Program-made: the position numbers and the translations under genes
The notes under the pieces: generated by a model
The model's database searches: none
What the model was told of the DNA's origin: nothing
The model's input: only the letters and a program-made list of their open reading frames with translations
Shown: positions 19,643-27,704 of the stretch, one piece after another
Layout of the letters: each line of letters starts with the position of its first letter
Numbering within the stretch: position 1 is the first letter of the stretch
From: Salinicola tamaricis
Lineage (GTDB): Bacteria; Pseudomonadota; Gammaproteobacteria; Pseudomonadales; Halomonadaceae
Direction of reading: 5' to 3'
DNA length: 64,000 nucleotides
NCBI RefSeq assembly: GCF_003006155.1
Contig: NZ_CP023559.1
Coordinates: forward strand, 2,108,001 to 2,172,000

Positions 19643-19720
19643 ATGAGCTGGACGACCCCGGAAGTGAAGGAAATCTGCATCGGCATGGAAATCAACGACT
19701 ACATGCCCGCCGAGTTTTGA
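19643..19720 (+). CDS. pqqA: PqqA, PQQ precursor peptide
   Basis: A 25-residue peptide, MSWTTPEVKEICIGMEINDY followed by MPAEF. It carries the conserved Glu16 and Tyr20 in the ExxxY spacing that PqqE cross-links to make pyrroloquinoline quinone. An AAGGAG ribosome site at 19630-19635 lies seven bases before the ATG. A -10-like TAGAAT lies at 19588-19593. It heads the pqqABCDE operon and its stop overlaps the pqqB start. Confidence 0.95.
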   Translation: MSWTTPEVKEICIGMEINDYMPAEF

Positions 19721-20658
19721 GTTCGGCAGCAGGTGCACGCGAAGCCGCAGGCCTGCGGCTTCGCGTGCTGGGGGCGGCCGCCGGTGGCGGCTCCCCGCAG
19801 TGGAACTGTCGTTGCGAGGTGTGCCGCCTGGCCTGGGCCGGCGACCCGCGCATCACCCCGCGCACGCAATCCTCGATTGCCATCAGCCGCGACGGCGAGC
19901 AGTGGGCGTTGATCAACTGCGCCCCCGAGATTCTCGCCCAGATTCGACAAAACCCGGTGCTGCAGCCGCAGCACGGTGACCGCCATACCCCGATTCGCAG
20001 CGTGCTGCTGACCAACGCCGACGTCGACCATATCGGTGGATTGCTCAACCTGCGTGAGCGCTCGCCGTTTCGGCTGCTGGCGACGCCGTCGATCCAGGCA
20101 GTGCTCAAGGCCAATCCGATCTTCGGCGTGCTCAACGCAGAATGCGTGACGCGCGAGCCGGTGGCGCTCGAAACCGCCTTCGAACTGCTCGACGGCGTCA
20201 GCGCAAAACTCTTCGCGGTGCCGGGCAAGACCGCACTCTACCTGGAAGGCGACACGGTCGAGATCGGCGTCGAGGGCGAGGACACTGTGGGCGTGGAGTT
20301 CATCGGCGCCGGTTCGCGGGTCTACTACATTCCCGGCTGTGCGACGATGACCCCGACGCTTGCCGCGCGTCTGGAGGGCGCCGACCTGGTGCTGTTCGAC
20401 GGCACCCTGTGGCGCGACGACGAGATGATCAGCGCCGGTGTCGGGGTCAAGACCGGCGCACGCATGGGGCACATGTCGATGTCGGGCGACGCGGGCAGTA
20501 TCGCCGCCTTCGCCGAATTGGCGGTGCGCCGGCGCGTCTTCGTGCATATCAACAACACCAACCCGGTGCTGATCGAGGGCTCGCCAGAGCGCGCCCAGGC
20601 CGAGCGCGCGGGTTGGGAAATCGCCTACGACGGCATGGAGCTTGCGTGTCGCAGCTGA
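19717..20658 (+). CDS. pqqB: PqqB, PQQ biosynthesis protein
   Basis: This 313-residue metallo-beta-lactamase-fold protein shows the PqqB signatures: LRVLGAAAGGGSPQWNC, the zinc-binding CRCEVC, and LLTNADVDHIGGLL in place of the standard HxHxDH. It ends with HINNTNPVL. PqqB is thought to hydroxylate a Tyr-derived intermediate in PQQ synthesis. No ATG precedes the conserved core. The TTG at 19717 overlaps the pqqA stop (TTGA), which suggests translational coupling. This gives about 14 extra residues before the family N-terminus. Confidence 0.93.
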   Translation: MSSAAGAREAAGLRLRVLGAAAGGGSPQWNCRCEVCRLAWAGDPRITPRTQSSIAISRDGEQWALINCAPEILAQIRQNPVLQPQHGDRHTPIRSVLLTNADVDHIGGLLNLRERSPFRLLATPSIQAVLKANPIFGVLNAECVTREPVALETAFELLDGVSAKLFAVPGKTALYLEGDTVEIGVEGEDTVGVEFIGAGSRVYYIPGCATMTPTLAARLEGADLVLFDGTLWRDDEMISAGVGVKTGARMGHMSMSGDAGSIAAFAELAVRRRVFVHINNTNPVLIEGSPERAQAERAGWEIAYDGMELACRS

Positions 20659-21431
20659 AAGTCGAGAACCATCCCGATCTGGTCGAGCCCCTGAGCATGG
20701 CAGCGCTGGAAGCGCGCCTGCGCGAGGTGGGCGAGACCCGCTATCACCATCGCCATCCGTTCCAGCTGATGCTGCAGAACGGCGAGCTGGACAAGCGCCA
20801 GGTGCAGGCCTGGGCGCTCAACCGCTACTACTACCAAGCGATGATTCCGATCAAGGATGCCTCCTTGATCGCGCGTCTCGACGACCCCGAGCTGCGTCGC
20901 ATCTGGCGCGCCCGGCTGGTCGACCATGACGGCGAGGCGCCGGGCGAGGGCGGCATCGCGCGCTGGTTGAAGCTGACCGATGGTCTGGGACTGGCGCGTG
21001 AGCTGGTGGTCTCGACCCGCGGCATCCTGCCGGCCACGCGCTTCGCGGTGGAGGCCTACACCCACTTCGTGCGTGATCGCACGCTGCTGGAAGCGGTGGC
21101 CTCTTCGCTCACCGAGCTGTTTTCGCCGATGGTGATCGGCCAGCGGGTGCGCGGCATGCTGGCGCACTATGACTTCGTTTCGGCCGAGACCCTGGCCTAC
21201 TTCGAGCCGCGCCTGACCCAGGCCCCGCGGGATGCCGAGATGGCGCTGGATTACGTCAAGCGCCATGCCCAGCGGGCCGACCAGCAGCAGGCGGTGATCG
21301 ATGCGCTGCGCTTCAAGTGCAGCGTGCTGTGGGCCATGCTCGATGCGCTCCAGCACGCCTACGTGACGCCTGGCCAAGTCCCGCCAGGGGCCTGGAACGG
21401 CGAGCCGGAAAGGGGAGGGCAGCCGACATGA
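20646..21431 (+). CDS. pqqC: PqqC, pyrroloquinoline-quinone synthase
   Basis: The 261-residue protein matches PqqC throughout: HHRHPFQLMLQNG, AWALNRYYYQAMIPIKDA, the dyad-like VDHDGEAPGEGGI and SSLTELFSP. It catalyses the final ring closure and eight-electron oxidation to PQQ, without a metal, in the cytoplasm. GTG 20646 is taken as start (MSQLKVENHPDL). It overlaps the end of pqqB by 13 bases and has GGAG upstream. An ATG 51 bases further in is a less likely start. Confidence 0.94.
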   Translation: MSQLKVENHPDLVEPLSMAALEARLREVGETRYHHRHPFQLMLQNGELDKRQVQAWALNRYYYQAMIPIKDASLIARLDDPELRRIWRARLVDHDGEAPGEGGIARWLKLTDGLGLARELVVSTRGILPATRFAVEAYTHFVRDRTLLEAVASSLTELFSPMVIGQRVRGMLAHYDFVSAETLAYFEPRLTQAPRDAEMALDYVKRHAQRADQQQAVIDALRFKCSVLWAMLDALQHAYVTPGQVPPGAWNGEPERGGQPT

Positions 21432-21721
21432 GTCCGTCAGCGCCAGCGCTCGCCGAAGAGGCGATCGTGCGTCTGCCGCGCGGCGTGAGACTGCGGGAAG
21501 ACAGGGCCCGCGGCGGCTGGGTGCTGCTCGCCCCGGAGCGCGTGTTCCAGCTCGATCCGGTGGCCCGGGAGGTCCTCTCGCGGGTCGACGGCGAACGCGA
21601 TATCGGTGCTATCGTCGATGATCTGGCCGCTGCCTTCGCGGCCCCGCGCGAACGCATTTTAGGCGACGTGCGCGCCATGCTCGCCGATCTGATCCTCAAG
21701 CAAGTGCTGGAAGTGGTATGA
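21428..21721 (+). CDS. pqqD: PqqD, PqqA-binding chaperone
   Basis: A 97-residue PqqD/RRE-type winged-helix peptide chaperone that presents PqqA to PqqE. Family pattern: VRLREDRARGGWVLLAPERV, then LDPVAREVLSRVDGERDI and a C-terminal MLADLILKQVLEV. ATG overlaps the pqqC stop as ATGA. It is a stand-alone protein here and is not fused to PqqC or PqqE. Confidence 0.93.
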   Translation: MSPSAPALAEEAIVRLPRGVRLREDRARGGWVLLAPERVFQLDPVAREVLSRVDGERDIGAIVDDLAAAFAAPRERILGDVRAMLADLILKQVLEVV

Positions 21722-21730
21722 GCCATCTCG

Positions 21731-22827
21731 ATGACCCGGCCCGCCCCGCCGCCGCTCGGCATGCTGGCGGAGCTCACCCACCGTTGCCCGCTGCAGTGCC
21801 CCTACTGCTCCAACCCGCTCGAACTGACGCGCAAGCGCGACGAACTCGACACGGCGACCTGGCAGCGTGTCTTCGCCGAAGCCGCCGAGCTGGGTGTGCT
21901 GCAGGTGCATCTCTCCGGCGGCGAGCCGGCGGCACGGCCGGATCTCGAAGCGCTGGTGGCGAGCTGCGTCGAACACGGGCTCTACACCAATCTGATCACC
22001 GCCGGGGTCAATCTCTCGCGGGCGCGGCTCGACGCTCTGGCCGAGGCCGGGCTCGACCATGTGCAGCTATCGATCCAGGGCGCCAGCGCCGAGGTCAACG
22101 ATCGCATCGCCAATCTGCCCGGCGCGTTCGAGAAGAAGCGCGCCTTCGCTGCCGAGGTCACCGACGCTGGCCTGCCGCTGACCCTCAATAGCGTGATCCA
22201 CCGCCACAACCTGCACCAGTTGCCCGAACTGGTGGAACTCGCGCTCGACCTGGGCGCGGGCGCCTGGAGATCGCCCACGCCCAGTACTACGGCTGGGCGC
22301 TGGAGAACCGCGCCGCGCTGATGCCGCCGCGCGAGCAGGTGATGGAGGCGCTCGCGCTGGTCGAAGCCGCGCGGGAGCGGCTCGCGGGCAAGCTGGTGAT
22401 CGATGCCGTGGTGCCTGACTACTATGCGCGCCTGCCCAAGCCATGCATGAACGGCTGGGGGCGGCAATCGCTCAATGTCACCCCGGCTGGGCGTGTGCTG
22501 CCGTGCCACGCGGCGGAGACGATTCCTGGGCTCGCGTTCTGGAACGTGCGCGAACACGGCCTCGGCGAGATCTGGTACGACAGCCCGGCGTTCAACGCCT
22601 ATCGCGGCACGGCGTGGATGCCGGATACCTGCCAGAGCTGCGAGCGGCGCGAGATCGACTGGGGCGGCTGTCGCTGTCAGGCGCTCGCGCTCACCGGTGA
22701 CGCCAGCCAGATGGACCCGGTGTGCGAGCGTTCGCCCTATCACGGCGAGGTCCAGACGCTGGCGATCGTCGACGCCAGCCGCGACGCCGAGTTCCGCTAT
22801 CGGCGATTCGCTCGCGAGGGGCGCTGA
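21731..22827 (+). CDS. pqqE: PqqE, radical SAM PqqA-peptide cyclase, frameshifted
   Basis: The radical SAM motif is CPLQCPYC near residue 20, followed by [14 protein letters not shown]. The SPASM domain has [22 protein letters not shown] and CQSCERR...GGCRC. PqqE forms the Glu-Tyr carbon bond in PqqA. A one-base loss near 22260 shifts the frame between ALDLGAG and [25 protein letters not shown] 21731 is the in-frame start. ATG 21718, which overlaps the pqqD stop, is in another frame and would apply only if a further base were missing early in the gene. Confidence 0.9.
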
Positions 22828-22844
22828 CTGGCTTCTCTCGGTCC

Positions 22845-22856
22845 TGAGACGTCTCA
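22845..22856. promoter_or_regulatory. perfect 12-base palindrome between pqqE and scpA
   Basis: TGAGACGTCTCA is self-complementary and lies about 110 bases upstream of scpA. It has the size of a dimeric regulator half-site pair, but no regulator can be assigned. Confidence 0.3.
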
Positions 22857-22964
22857 CCCCTAGACGTTCTATTCCGCAGCCCGCTATCCCGCCGTTCGCC
22901 ATCCCTTGTTAGACTGCCGGATTGGCGTTGAGCGATTTCATCCAGCACCCGGCGGGGAGGCGGC

Positions 22965-23933
22965 ATGCGCGTGATCGATTCCGAGCAGGAGCCCGATGCC
23001 GCCGAGGCGGCGTCACCCGAGCAGTTGCCGCTGGACTTCGTGGTACGGGTCAATGGCGAGACGCTGACCCAACTGCCTGAGGATCTCTATATTCCCCCGG
23101 AGGCGCTCAAGGTCTTTCTCGAGACCTTCGAGGGGCCGCTGGACTTGCTGCTCTATCTGATTCGGCGCCATAACCTGGATATCCTGGCGATCAACGTCGC
23201 CGCGATCACCCATCAGTACGTCGAGTACGTCGAGTTGATGCAGGCGATGGAGATCGATCTCGCCGGCGAATATCTGGTGATGGCGGCGATGCTCGCCGAG
23301 ATCAAATCGCGCAGCCTGCTGCCGCGCCCGCCCAAGGCGGCGGAAGACGACGAGGAGGAGGATCCCCGCGCCGAGCTGATCCGCCGGCTGCAGGAGTACG
23401 AGCAGCTCAAGCTCGCCGCCGAGGAGCTCGACGCGCTGCCGCGCCAGGGCCGCGACTGGCATCCGGCCCAGGCGGCGCTGCCCACGCTCACGCCGCGGGT
23501 GGTGCATCCGGACGTCGAGCTGGGCGAGCTGCTCGGCGCGCTGGGGCAGATGCTCAAGCGTGCCGACCTGCGCCAGTCGCACCGTATCAGCCGCGAGGCG
23601 CTGTCGACCCGCGATCGCATGCAGGCGATCATGCAGCGGCTCAGCGCCGATCAATTCACCCCGTTCGAGGCGCTGTTCACTCCCCGCGAAGGGCGTGCCG
23701 GGGTGATCGTCACCTTCATGGCGATTCTCGAATTAGCGCGTGAGTCGATGATCGAAATCGTGCAGAATGCGCCGCTCTCGCCGATCCACGTGCGTGCACG
23801 GCTGGCGCTGGAGGCGGGCGCCGAGGCCGCCTTCGACGCCGACGACATGGCGGGCGCCGCGGCGGACGAGCCGGTCTTCGAGACCGATGGCGTGAGCGAC
23901 AGCGGCGCGTCATCCGGCCGACAGCAGCGATAG
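22965..23933 (+). CDS. scpA: ScpA, segregation and condensation protein A
   Basis: The 322-residue kleisin subunit of the SMC-ScpAB complex. The N-terminal signature is FEGPLDLLLYLIRRHNLDILAINVAAITHQYVEY in shorter pieces, followed by MAAMLAEIKSRSLLP. The C-terminal winged helix has LFTPREGRAGVIVTFMAILEL. It bridges SMC heads during chromosome segregation. It is followed by scpB after 12 bases. The extra C-terminal tail is acidic and poorly conserved. Confidence 0.94.
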   Translation: MRVIDSEQEPDAAEAASPEQLPLDFVVRVNGETLTQLPEDLYIPPEALKVFLETFEGPLDLLLYLIRRHNLDILAINVAAITHQYVEYVELMQAMEIDLAGEYLVMAAMLAEIKSRSLLPRPPKAAEDDEEEDPRAELIRRLQEYEQLKLAAEELDALPRQGRDWHPAQAALPTLTPRVVHPDVELGELLGALGQMLKRADLRQSHRISREALSTRDRMQAIMQRLSADQFTPFEALFTPREGRAGVIVTFMAILELARESMIEIVQNAPLSPIHVRARLALEAGAEAAFDADDMAGAAADEPVFETDGVSDSGASSGRQQR

Positions 23934-23945
23934 CGAAGCGATACC

Positions 23946-24830
23946 ATGAACCGTCTGACCGATCCCTACCTGACGCCGGCGCTCGACGAGATTCTCGAGG
24001 CCGTGCTGTTGGCCGCGGGCGAGCCGCTGTCGCTGGAGCGGATCGAGGCGGTGTTCGACGAGGGCAAGCCGCCTTCGCGGGCGGCGATCCGGGAGTCGCT
24101 CAACAAGCTCTCCGAGCGGCTGCTCGCGGGCGGTGCATTGGAGCTGATGGAGTCCGCCTCCGGCTATCAGGTGCGCATTCGCCAGCGCTACTCGCCGTGG
24201 GTCTCGCGGCTGTGGGACGAGCGCCCGCAGCGCTACTCGCGGGCACTGCTGGAGACGCTGGCGCTGATCGCCTATCGTCAACCGGTGACCCGCGGCGACA
24301 TCGAAGAGGTGCGCGGCGTGGCGGTGTCGAGCTCGATCATGCGCACCCTGGTTGAGCGCGGCTGGATACGCGCCGTTGGGCAGCGCGACGTCCCCGGGCG
24401 CCCGGCGGTGTATGCCACCACCCGGGCGTTTCTCGACGCCCTGGGGCTGAAGAGTCTCGATGCGCTACCGCCGATGCACGAGCTAAAGCACTTCGAGACC
24501 GCGCTGCACACGCCGCCGACGGAGGACACCGTGGCCGCCGACCAGGCGCCTGCGGCAGAGACCGAGAGCCCGGCGTCGGAAAGCGAGAGCCCTGCGGCGG
24601 AGAGCGAGACGCCAAGCGGCGACGAACAGGCAGTATTTTCGGCAGCGTCGGCAGTGCCCGACGCAGGCGAGCACGCCGAGACGGCGTCCCCCGGCCAGTC
24701 GTTGAGTTTTGCCGAGCTCGACGCACGTCTGGCCGAACGCGCCCGCGAGCGCCAGGCGGTGGAGCCCGACTCCACCGCCGACGCCACGGGCGCGGACACC
24801 CCGGAAGCCTCGGACGAACAGGATCCCTGA
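23946..24830 (+). CDS. scpB: ScpB, segregation and condensation protein B
   Basis: The 294-residue partner of ScpA in the SMC complex. Two winged helices are visible: LEAVLLAAGEPLSLERIEAVF and LLETLALIAYRQPVTRGDIEEVRGV, then GRPAVYATTRAFLDALGL. The core ends near residue 185. The remaining 110 residues are a Glu/Ser/Pro/Ala-rich acidic tail with imperfect repeats (SPASESESPAAESETPS), much longer than in most ScpB and probably disordered. Confidence 0.94.
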   Translation: MNRLTDPYLTPALDEILEAVLLAAGEPLSLERIEAVFDEGKPPSRAAIRESLNKLSERLLAGGALELMESASGYQVRIRQRYSPWVSRLWDERPQRYSRALLETLALIAYRQPVTRGDIEEVRGVAVSSSIMRTLVERGWIRAVGQRDVPGRPAVYATTRAFLDALGLKSLDALPPMHELKHFETALHTPPTEDTVAADQAPAAETESPASESESPAAESETPSGDEQAVFSAASAVPDAGEHAETASPGQSLSFAELDARLAERARERQAVEPDSTADATGADTPEASDEQDP

Positions 24831-24868
24831 GCCTGGCTTCCCGCAGCCGATGAGGCATCGATAGACCC

Positions 24869-25732
24869 ATGACAGACACCAATACCGAAAAACTGCAGAA
24901 AGTTCTGGCCCGGGCCGGCTACGGCTCGCGCCGTGAGATGGAGACCGCGATCGGCGCCGGGCGCGTCAAGGTCAACGGCAGTGTCGCCACCCTGGGTGAC
25001 CGGGTCGGCATGCGCGACCGGATCACCCTCGACGACCGTCCGGTCAACCTGCGCGCCAACGACGAGGTGCCGCGCCGGGTGATCATGTACAACAAGCCGG
25101 AAGGCGAGCTGTGCACGCGCAAGGACCCGGAAGGGCGACGCACCGTGTTCGAGCGGCTGCCGCGCCTGAAAGGCGAGCGCTGGATCGCGATCGGGCGTCT
25201 CGACATCAACACCAGCGGGCTTTTGCTGTTCACCACCGACGGTGAGTTGGCCAACCGGCTGATGCACCCGTCGCACCAGATCGAGCGCGAATACGCCGTG
25301 CGCGTCATGGGCGAAGTGCAGCGCGAGCACGTGGTCAATATGGTCGAGGGCGTGATGCTCGAGGATGGCCCGGCGCGCTTCACCGATGTCCAGGAGTTCG
25401 GCGGTGAAGGTATCAACACCTGGTTCCACGTGGTGATCCTCGAAGGTCGCAACCGTGAGGTGCGCCGGCTGTGGGAGTCCCAGGGGCTGACCGTGAGCCG
25501 GCTCAAGCGCGTGCGCTACGGCAATATCTTCCTCGACAAGCGCGCCAAGGCCGGCGAGTGGCTCGAACTTTCCCAGGACGAGATCGACGAACTCTCCACC
25601 ATGGCCGGGCTGGAGCCGCGCAAGGTGCCGGAGCTGACCCCGGACGAGAAGAATCGCTGGAGCCGCGACAAGAACAAGCGGCGCCCGGTCACGGCGATGA
25701 AGAAGCCGCGGCGGCCGCGACGCGACGCCTGA
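24869..25732 (+). CDS. rluB: 23S rRNA pseudouridine(2605) synthase RluB
   Basis: The 287-residue protein has an N-terminal S4 RNA-binding domain ([21 protein letters not shown]). The RsuA-type catalytic motif [17 protein letters not shown] contains the nucleophilic Asp. It ends in a basic tail ([20 protein letters not shown]). It converts U2605 of 23S rRNA to pseudouridine. The scpA-scpB-rluB order is common in gammaproteobacteria and supports the subtype. Confidence 0.92.
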   Translation: MTDTNTEKLQKVLARAGYGSRREMETAIGAGRVKVNGSVATLGDRVGMRDRITLDDRPVNLRANDEVPRRVIMYNKPEGELCTRKDPEGRRTVFERLPRLKGERWIAIGRLDINTSGLLLFTTDGELANRLMHPSHQIEREYAVRVMGEVQREHVVNMVEGVMLEDGPARFTDVQEFGGEGINTWFHVVILEGRNREVRRLWESQGLTVSRLKRVRYGNIFLDKRAKAGEWLELSQDEIDELSTMAGLEPRKVPELTPDEKNRWSRDKNKRRPVTAMKKPRRPRRDA

Positions 25733-25759
25733 TCTCGCAGCGGCTCGATCATAGCCGGG

Positions 25760-25780
25760 CCCGCGTCTCCGCGACGCGGG
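25760..25780 (+). terminator. candidate terminator after rluB
   Basis: CCCGCGTC and GACGCGGG form an 8-bp stem around TCCGC. It is followed by TTCGGCTTGG rather than a clear T run, so it is weak. Confidence 0.4.
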
Positions 25781-25901
25781 TTCGGCTTGGGGCCTTCGCC
25801 GGCTCATGGTGAGTTCTCGGCCTGTGCTTGATGGGTTCTTGGCGGGTGCTTGGCGTCAGACCCGTGGTACGCAGCCGGCGCGGGGAAGTGGGAAAAAACG
25901 C

Positions 25902-25930
25902 TTGCCTGCTCCGAGGCTTACCAGTAATAT
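25902..25930 (+). promoter_or_regulatory. tRNA-Lys cluster promoter
   Basis: TTGCCT (25902-25907), exactly 17 bases, then TAATAT (25925-25930). A G+C-rich discriminator (GTGCGCCC) follows, as is usual for stable RNA promoters under stringent control. It ends 17 bases before the first tRNA. Confidence 0.6.
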
Positions 25931-25947
25931 GTGCGCCCAGTCGGTAA

Positions 25948-26023
25948 GGGTCGTTAGCTCAGTTGGTAGAGCAGTTGGCTTTTAACCAATTGGTCGTAGG
26001 TTCGAATCCTACACGACCCACCA
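25948..26023 (+). tRNA. tRNA-Lys(UUU), copy 1
   Basis: A 76-base cloverleaf with acceptor stem GGGTCGT/ACGACCC, discriminator A and encoded CCA. The anticodon loop CTTTTAA gives anticodon UUU. The T arm GTAGGTTCGAATCCTAC is standard. It is identical to the next two copies. Confidence 0.98.
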
Positions 26024-26055
26024 CCGCCGACGGGTCGATGCAGTTTGCAAGTTTT

Positions 26056-26131
26056 GGGTCGTTAGCTCAGTTGGTAGAGCAGTTGGCTTTTAACCAATTG
26101 GTCGTAGGTTCGAATCCTACACGACCCACCA
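26056..26131 (+). tRNA. tRNA-Lys(UUU), copy 2
   Basis: Sequence identical to copy 1, including encoded CCA, after a 32-base spacer. It probably shares the same transcript. Confidence 0.98.
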
Positions 26132-26191
26132 TCGATCTCTCCCTCGCCGTTCTCGGCAATCGATTCGACACCCTCGTCGATCGTCTGCAAT

Positions 26192-26267
26192 GGGTCGTTA
26201 GCTCAGTTGGTAGAGCAGTTGGCTTTTAACCAATTGGTCGTAGGTTCGAATCCTACACGACCCACCA
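26192..26267 (+). tRNA. tRNA-Lys(UUU), copy 3
   Basis: Third identical copy with encoded CCA, after a 60-base spacer unrelated to the first spacer. A T-rich stretch follows but no clear terminator hairpin. Confidence 0.98.
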
Positions 26268-26444
26268 TTGCTTCTTTGTTTTCGCTCTCCCTTGCACGTC
26301 GTTCCGTTTCCAGTTGCCCGTTTCCTACTGCCCATGGCCTGCTGTGTCTTGCGTTGTCGCGTCTGTCGAGACGGCAGGTGAGTGCGCGGCGCCACGTGGC
26401 ATGTAACTGTGATAGAGATGGGGGATTCGCCGAGGAGAATCGCC

Positions 26445-27640
26445 ATGCCCCCAGGGTCACTCGACCACACCGCTTCCCATGCCGCCTGCTACCGCCACGC
26501 CGAGGAGCCGATCGGTAGCGTCACCGATGCCTATTCGGGGCGCCTGACGCCGGATCTGGCGGTATCGACCTATCGCAATATCCAGCGGCTGTTTCCGTCG
26601 CGCACCATCGCCGCCGGCGCAGCGGTGCGAGAGTTGCCACGCTCGCCGCGGTCACTGGGGGAGATCAGCGTGGCGCAGGGGGCGAGCACTATGATCTCTA
26701 CGACTACTTGGCGCTGAACAGCGTCACTGGCCTGCTGGTGCTGCACCGCGGGGAGATCCGCCATGAGACCTATCAGCGCGGCAATGGCCCTGATACCCGC
26801 TGGATGTCGATGTCGGTGGCCAAGTCGGTGACCTCCACGCTCGCCGGCATGGCGATCCACGACGGTGCCATCGCCGAGGGGCTGGCTGCGCGGGTGGGCG
26901 ACTACGTGCCGGCGCTGGCCGATAGCGCCTATACCGAGGTGACCCTGCGCGAGCTGCTGCTAATGGCCTCCGGGGTGGGCTGGAACGAGACCTATACTGA
27001 CCCGGGCTCCGACCGGCGGGCGCTGCTGGCGGCCCAGCTCGAACAGCGCCCGGGTGCGGCGATGGCGCTGATGGCGACGCTGCCGCGGGTGGCACCTGCG
27101 GGTACGCGGCACAACTACAGCACCGGCGAGACCCAGATCCTGGCGGAGATGGTCAGCCGCGCCGTGGGTCGCCCGCTGGCCGACTACCTGACCCAGAAAC
27201 TGTGGCAGCCCTATGGCATGGAGGCGGACGCCAGCTGGTGGCTGGCGTCGCCGCAGGGCGTCGAGATCGGCGGCAGTGGCATCGCCGCGACCCTGCGCGA
27301 TTACGCCCGCTTCGGCCAGTTCCTGCTCGAAGGCGGCTGCGTGGCGGAGGCGTCTCTGCTGCCCGCAGGTTGGATCGCCGAGGCCACGCAGCCGAGCGTG
27401 CTCGCCGGCGGCGAATCGATCGACTACGGCTACATGTGGTGGAGCGGCTGGACCGAACCCTCGCGCCGCGATCGCGCCTTCGCCGCGCGCGGCATCCATG
27501 GCCAGTATCTCTACTACGTCAATCCGCGGCGCGAGCTGGTGATCGTGCAGCACGCCGCGGCGCCCAAGCCAATGGGCCGGATGGTGATCGAGCCGATGTC
27601 GCTATTCGATGCGATCGCTGCGGCGTTGGCGAACGATTGA
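26445..27640 (+). CDS. serine hydrolase of the beta-lactamase/6-aminohexanoate-dimer hydrolase family, frameshifted
   Basis: About 398 residues. The SxxK motif is in SMSVAKSVTS. The second motif Tyr is in NYSTGETQILAEM, and the third is probably the HGQ of GIHGQYLYY. The pattern LLLMASGVGWNETYTDPGSD is typical of NylB-like class C hydrolases that act on small amides or esters. No signal peptide is seen, so it is likely cytoplasmic. A frame change near 26675 joins the N-terminal 80 residues to YDLYDYLALNSVTG. ATG 26445 has GAGGAGA six bases upstream. Confidence 0.82.
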
Positions 27641-27704
27641 GATCACGACCTGCGTTTGGACGTCCAGCAACGGCGGGCGTCGATGTCGCCAGCGTGTGCG
27701 TCGC

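Noticed and set aside
24278-25807. 509-residue minus-strand open frame
   Set aside because: It covers scpB and rluB in antisense; both sense genes have clear family signatures.
25963-26229. Open frames through the tRNA-Lys array
   Set aside because: The repeated AFNQLVVGSNPTRP translation is simply the tRNA sequence read as codons.
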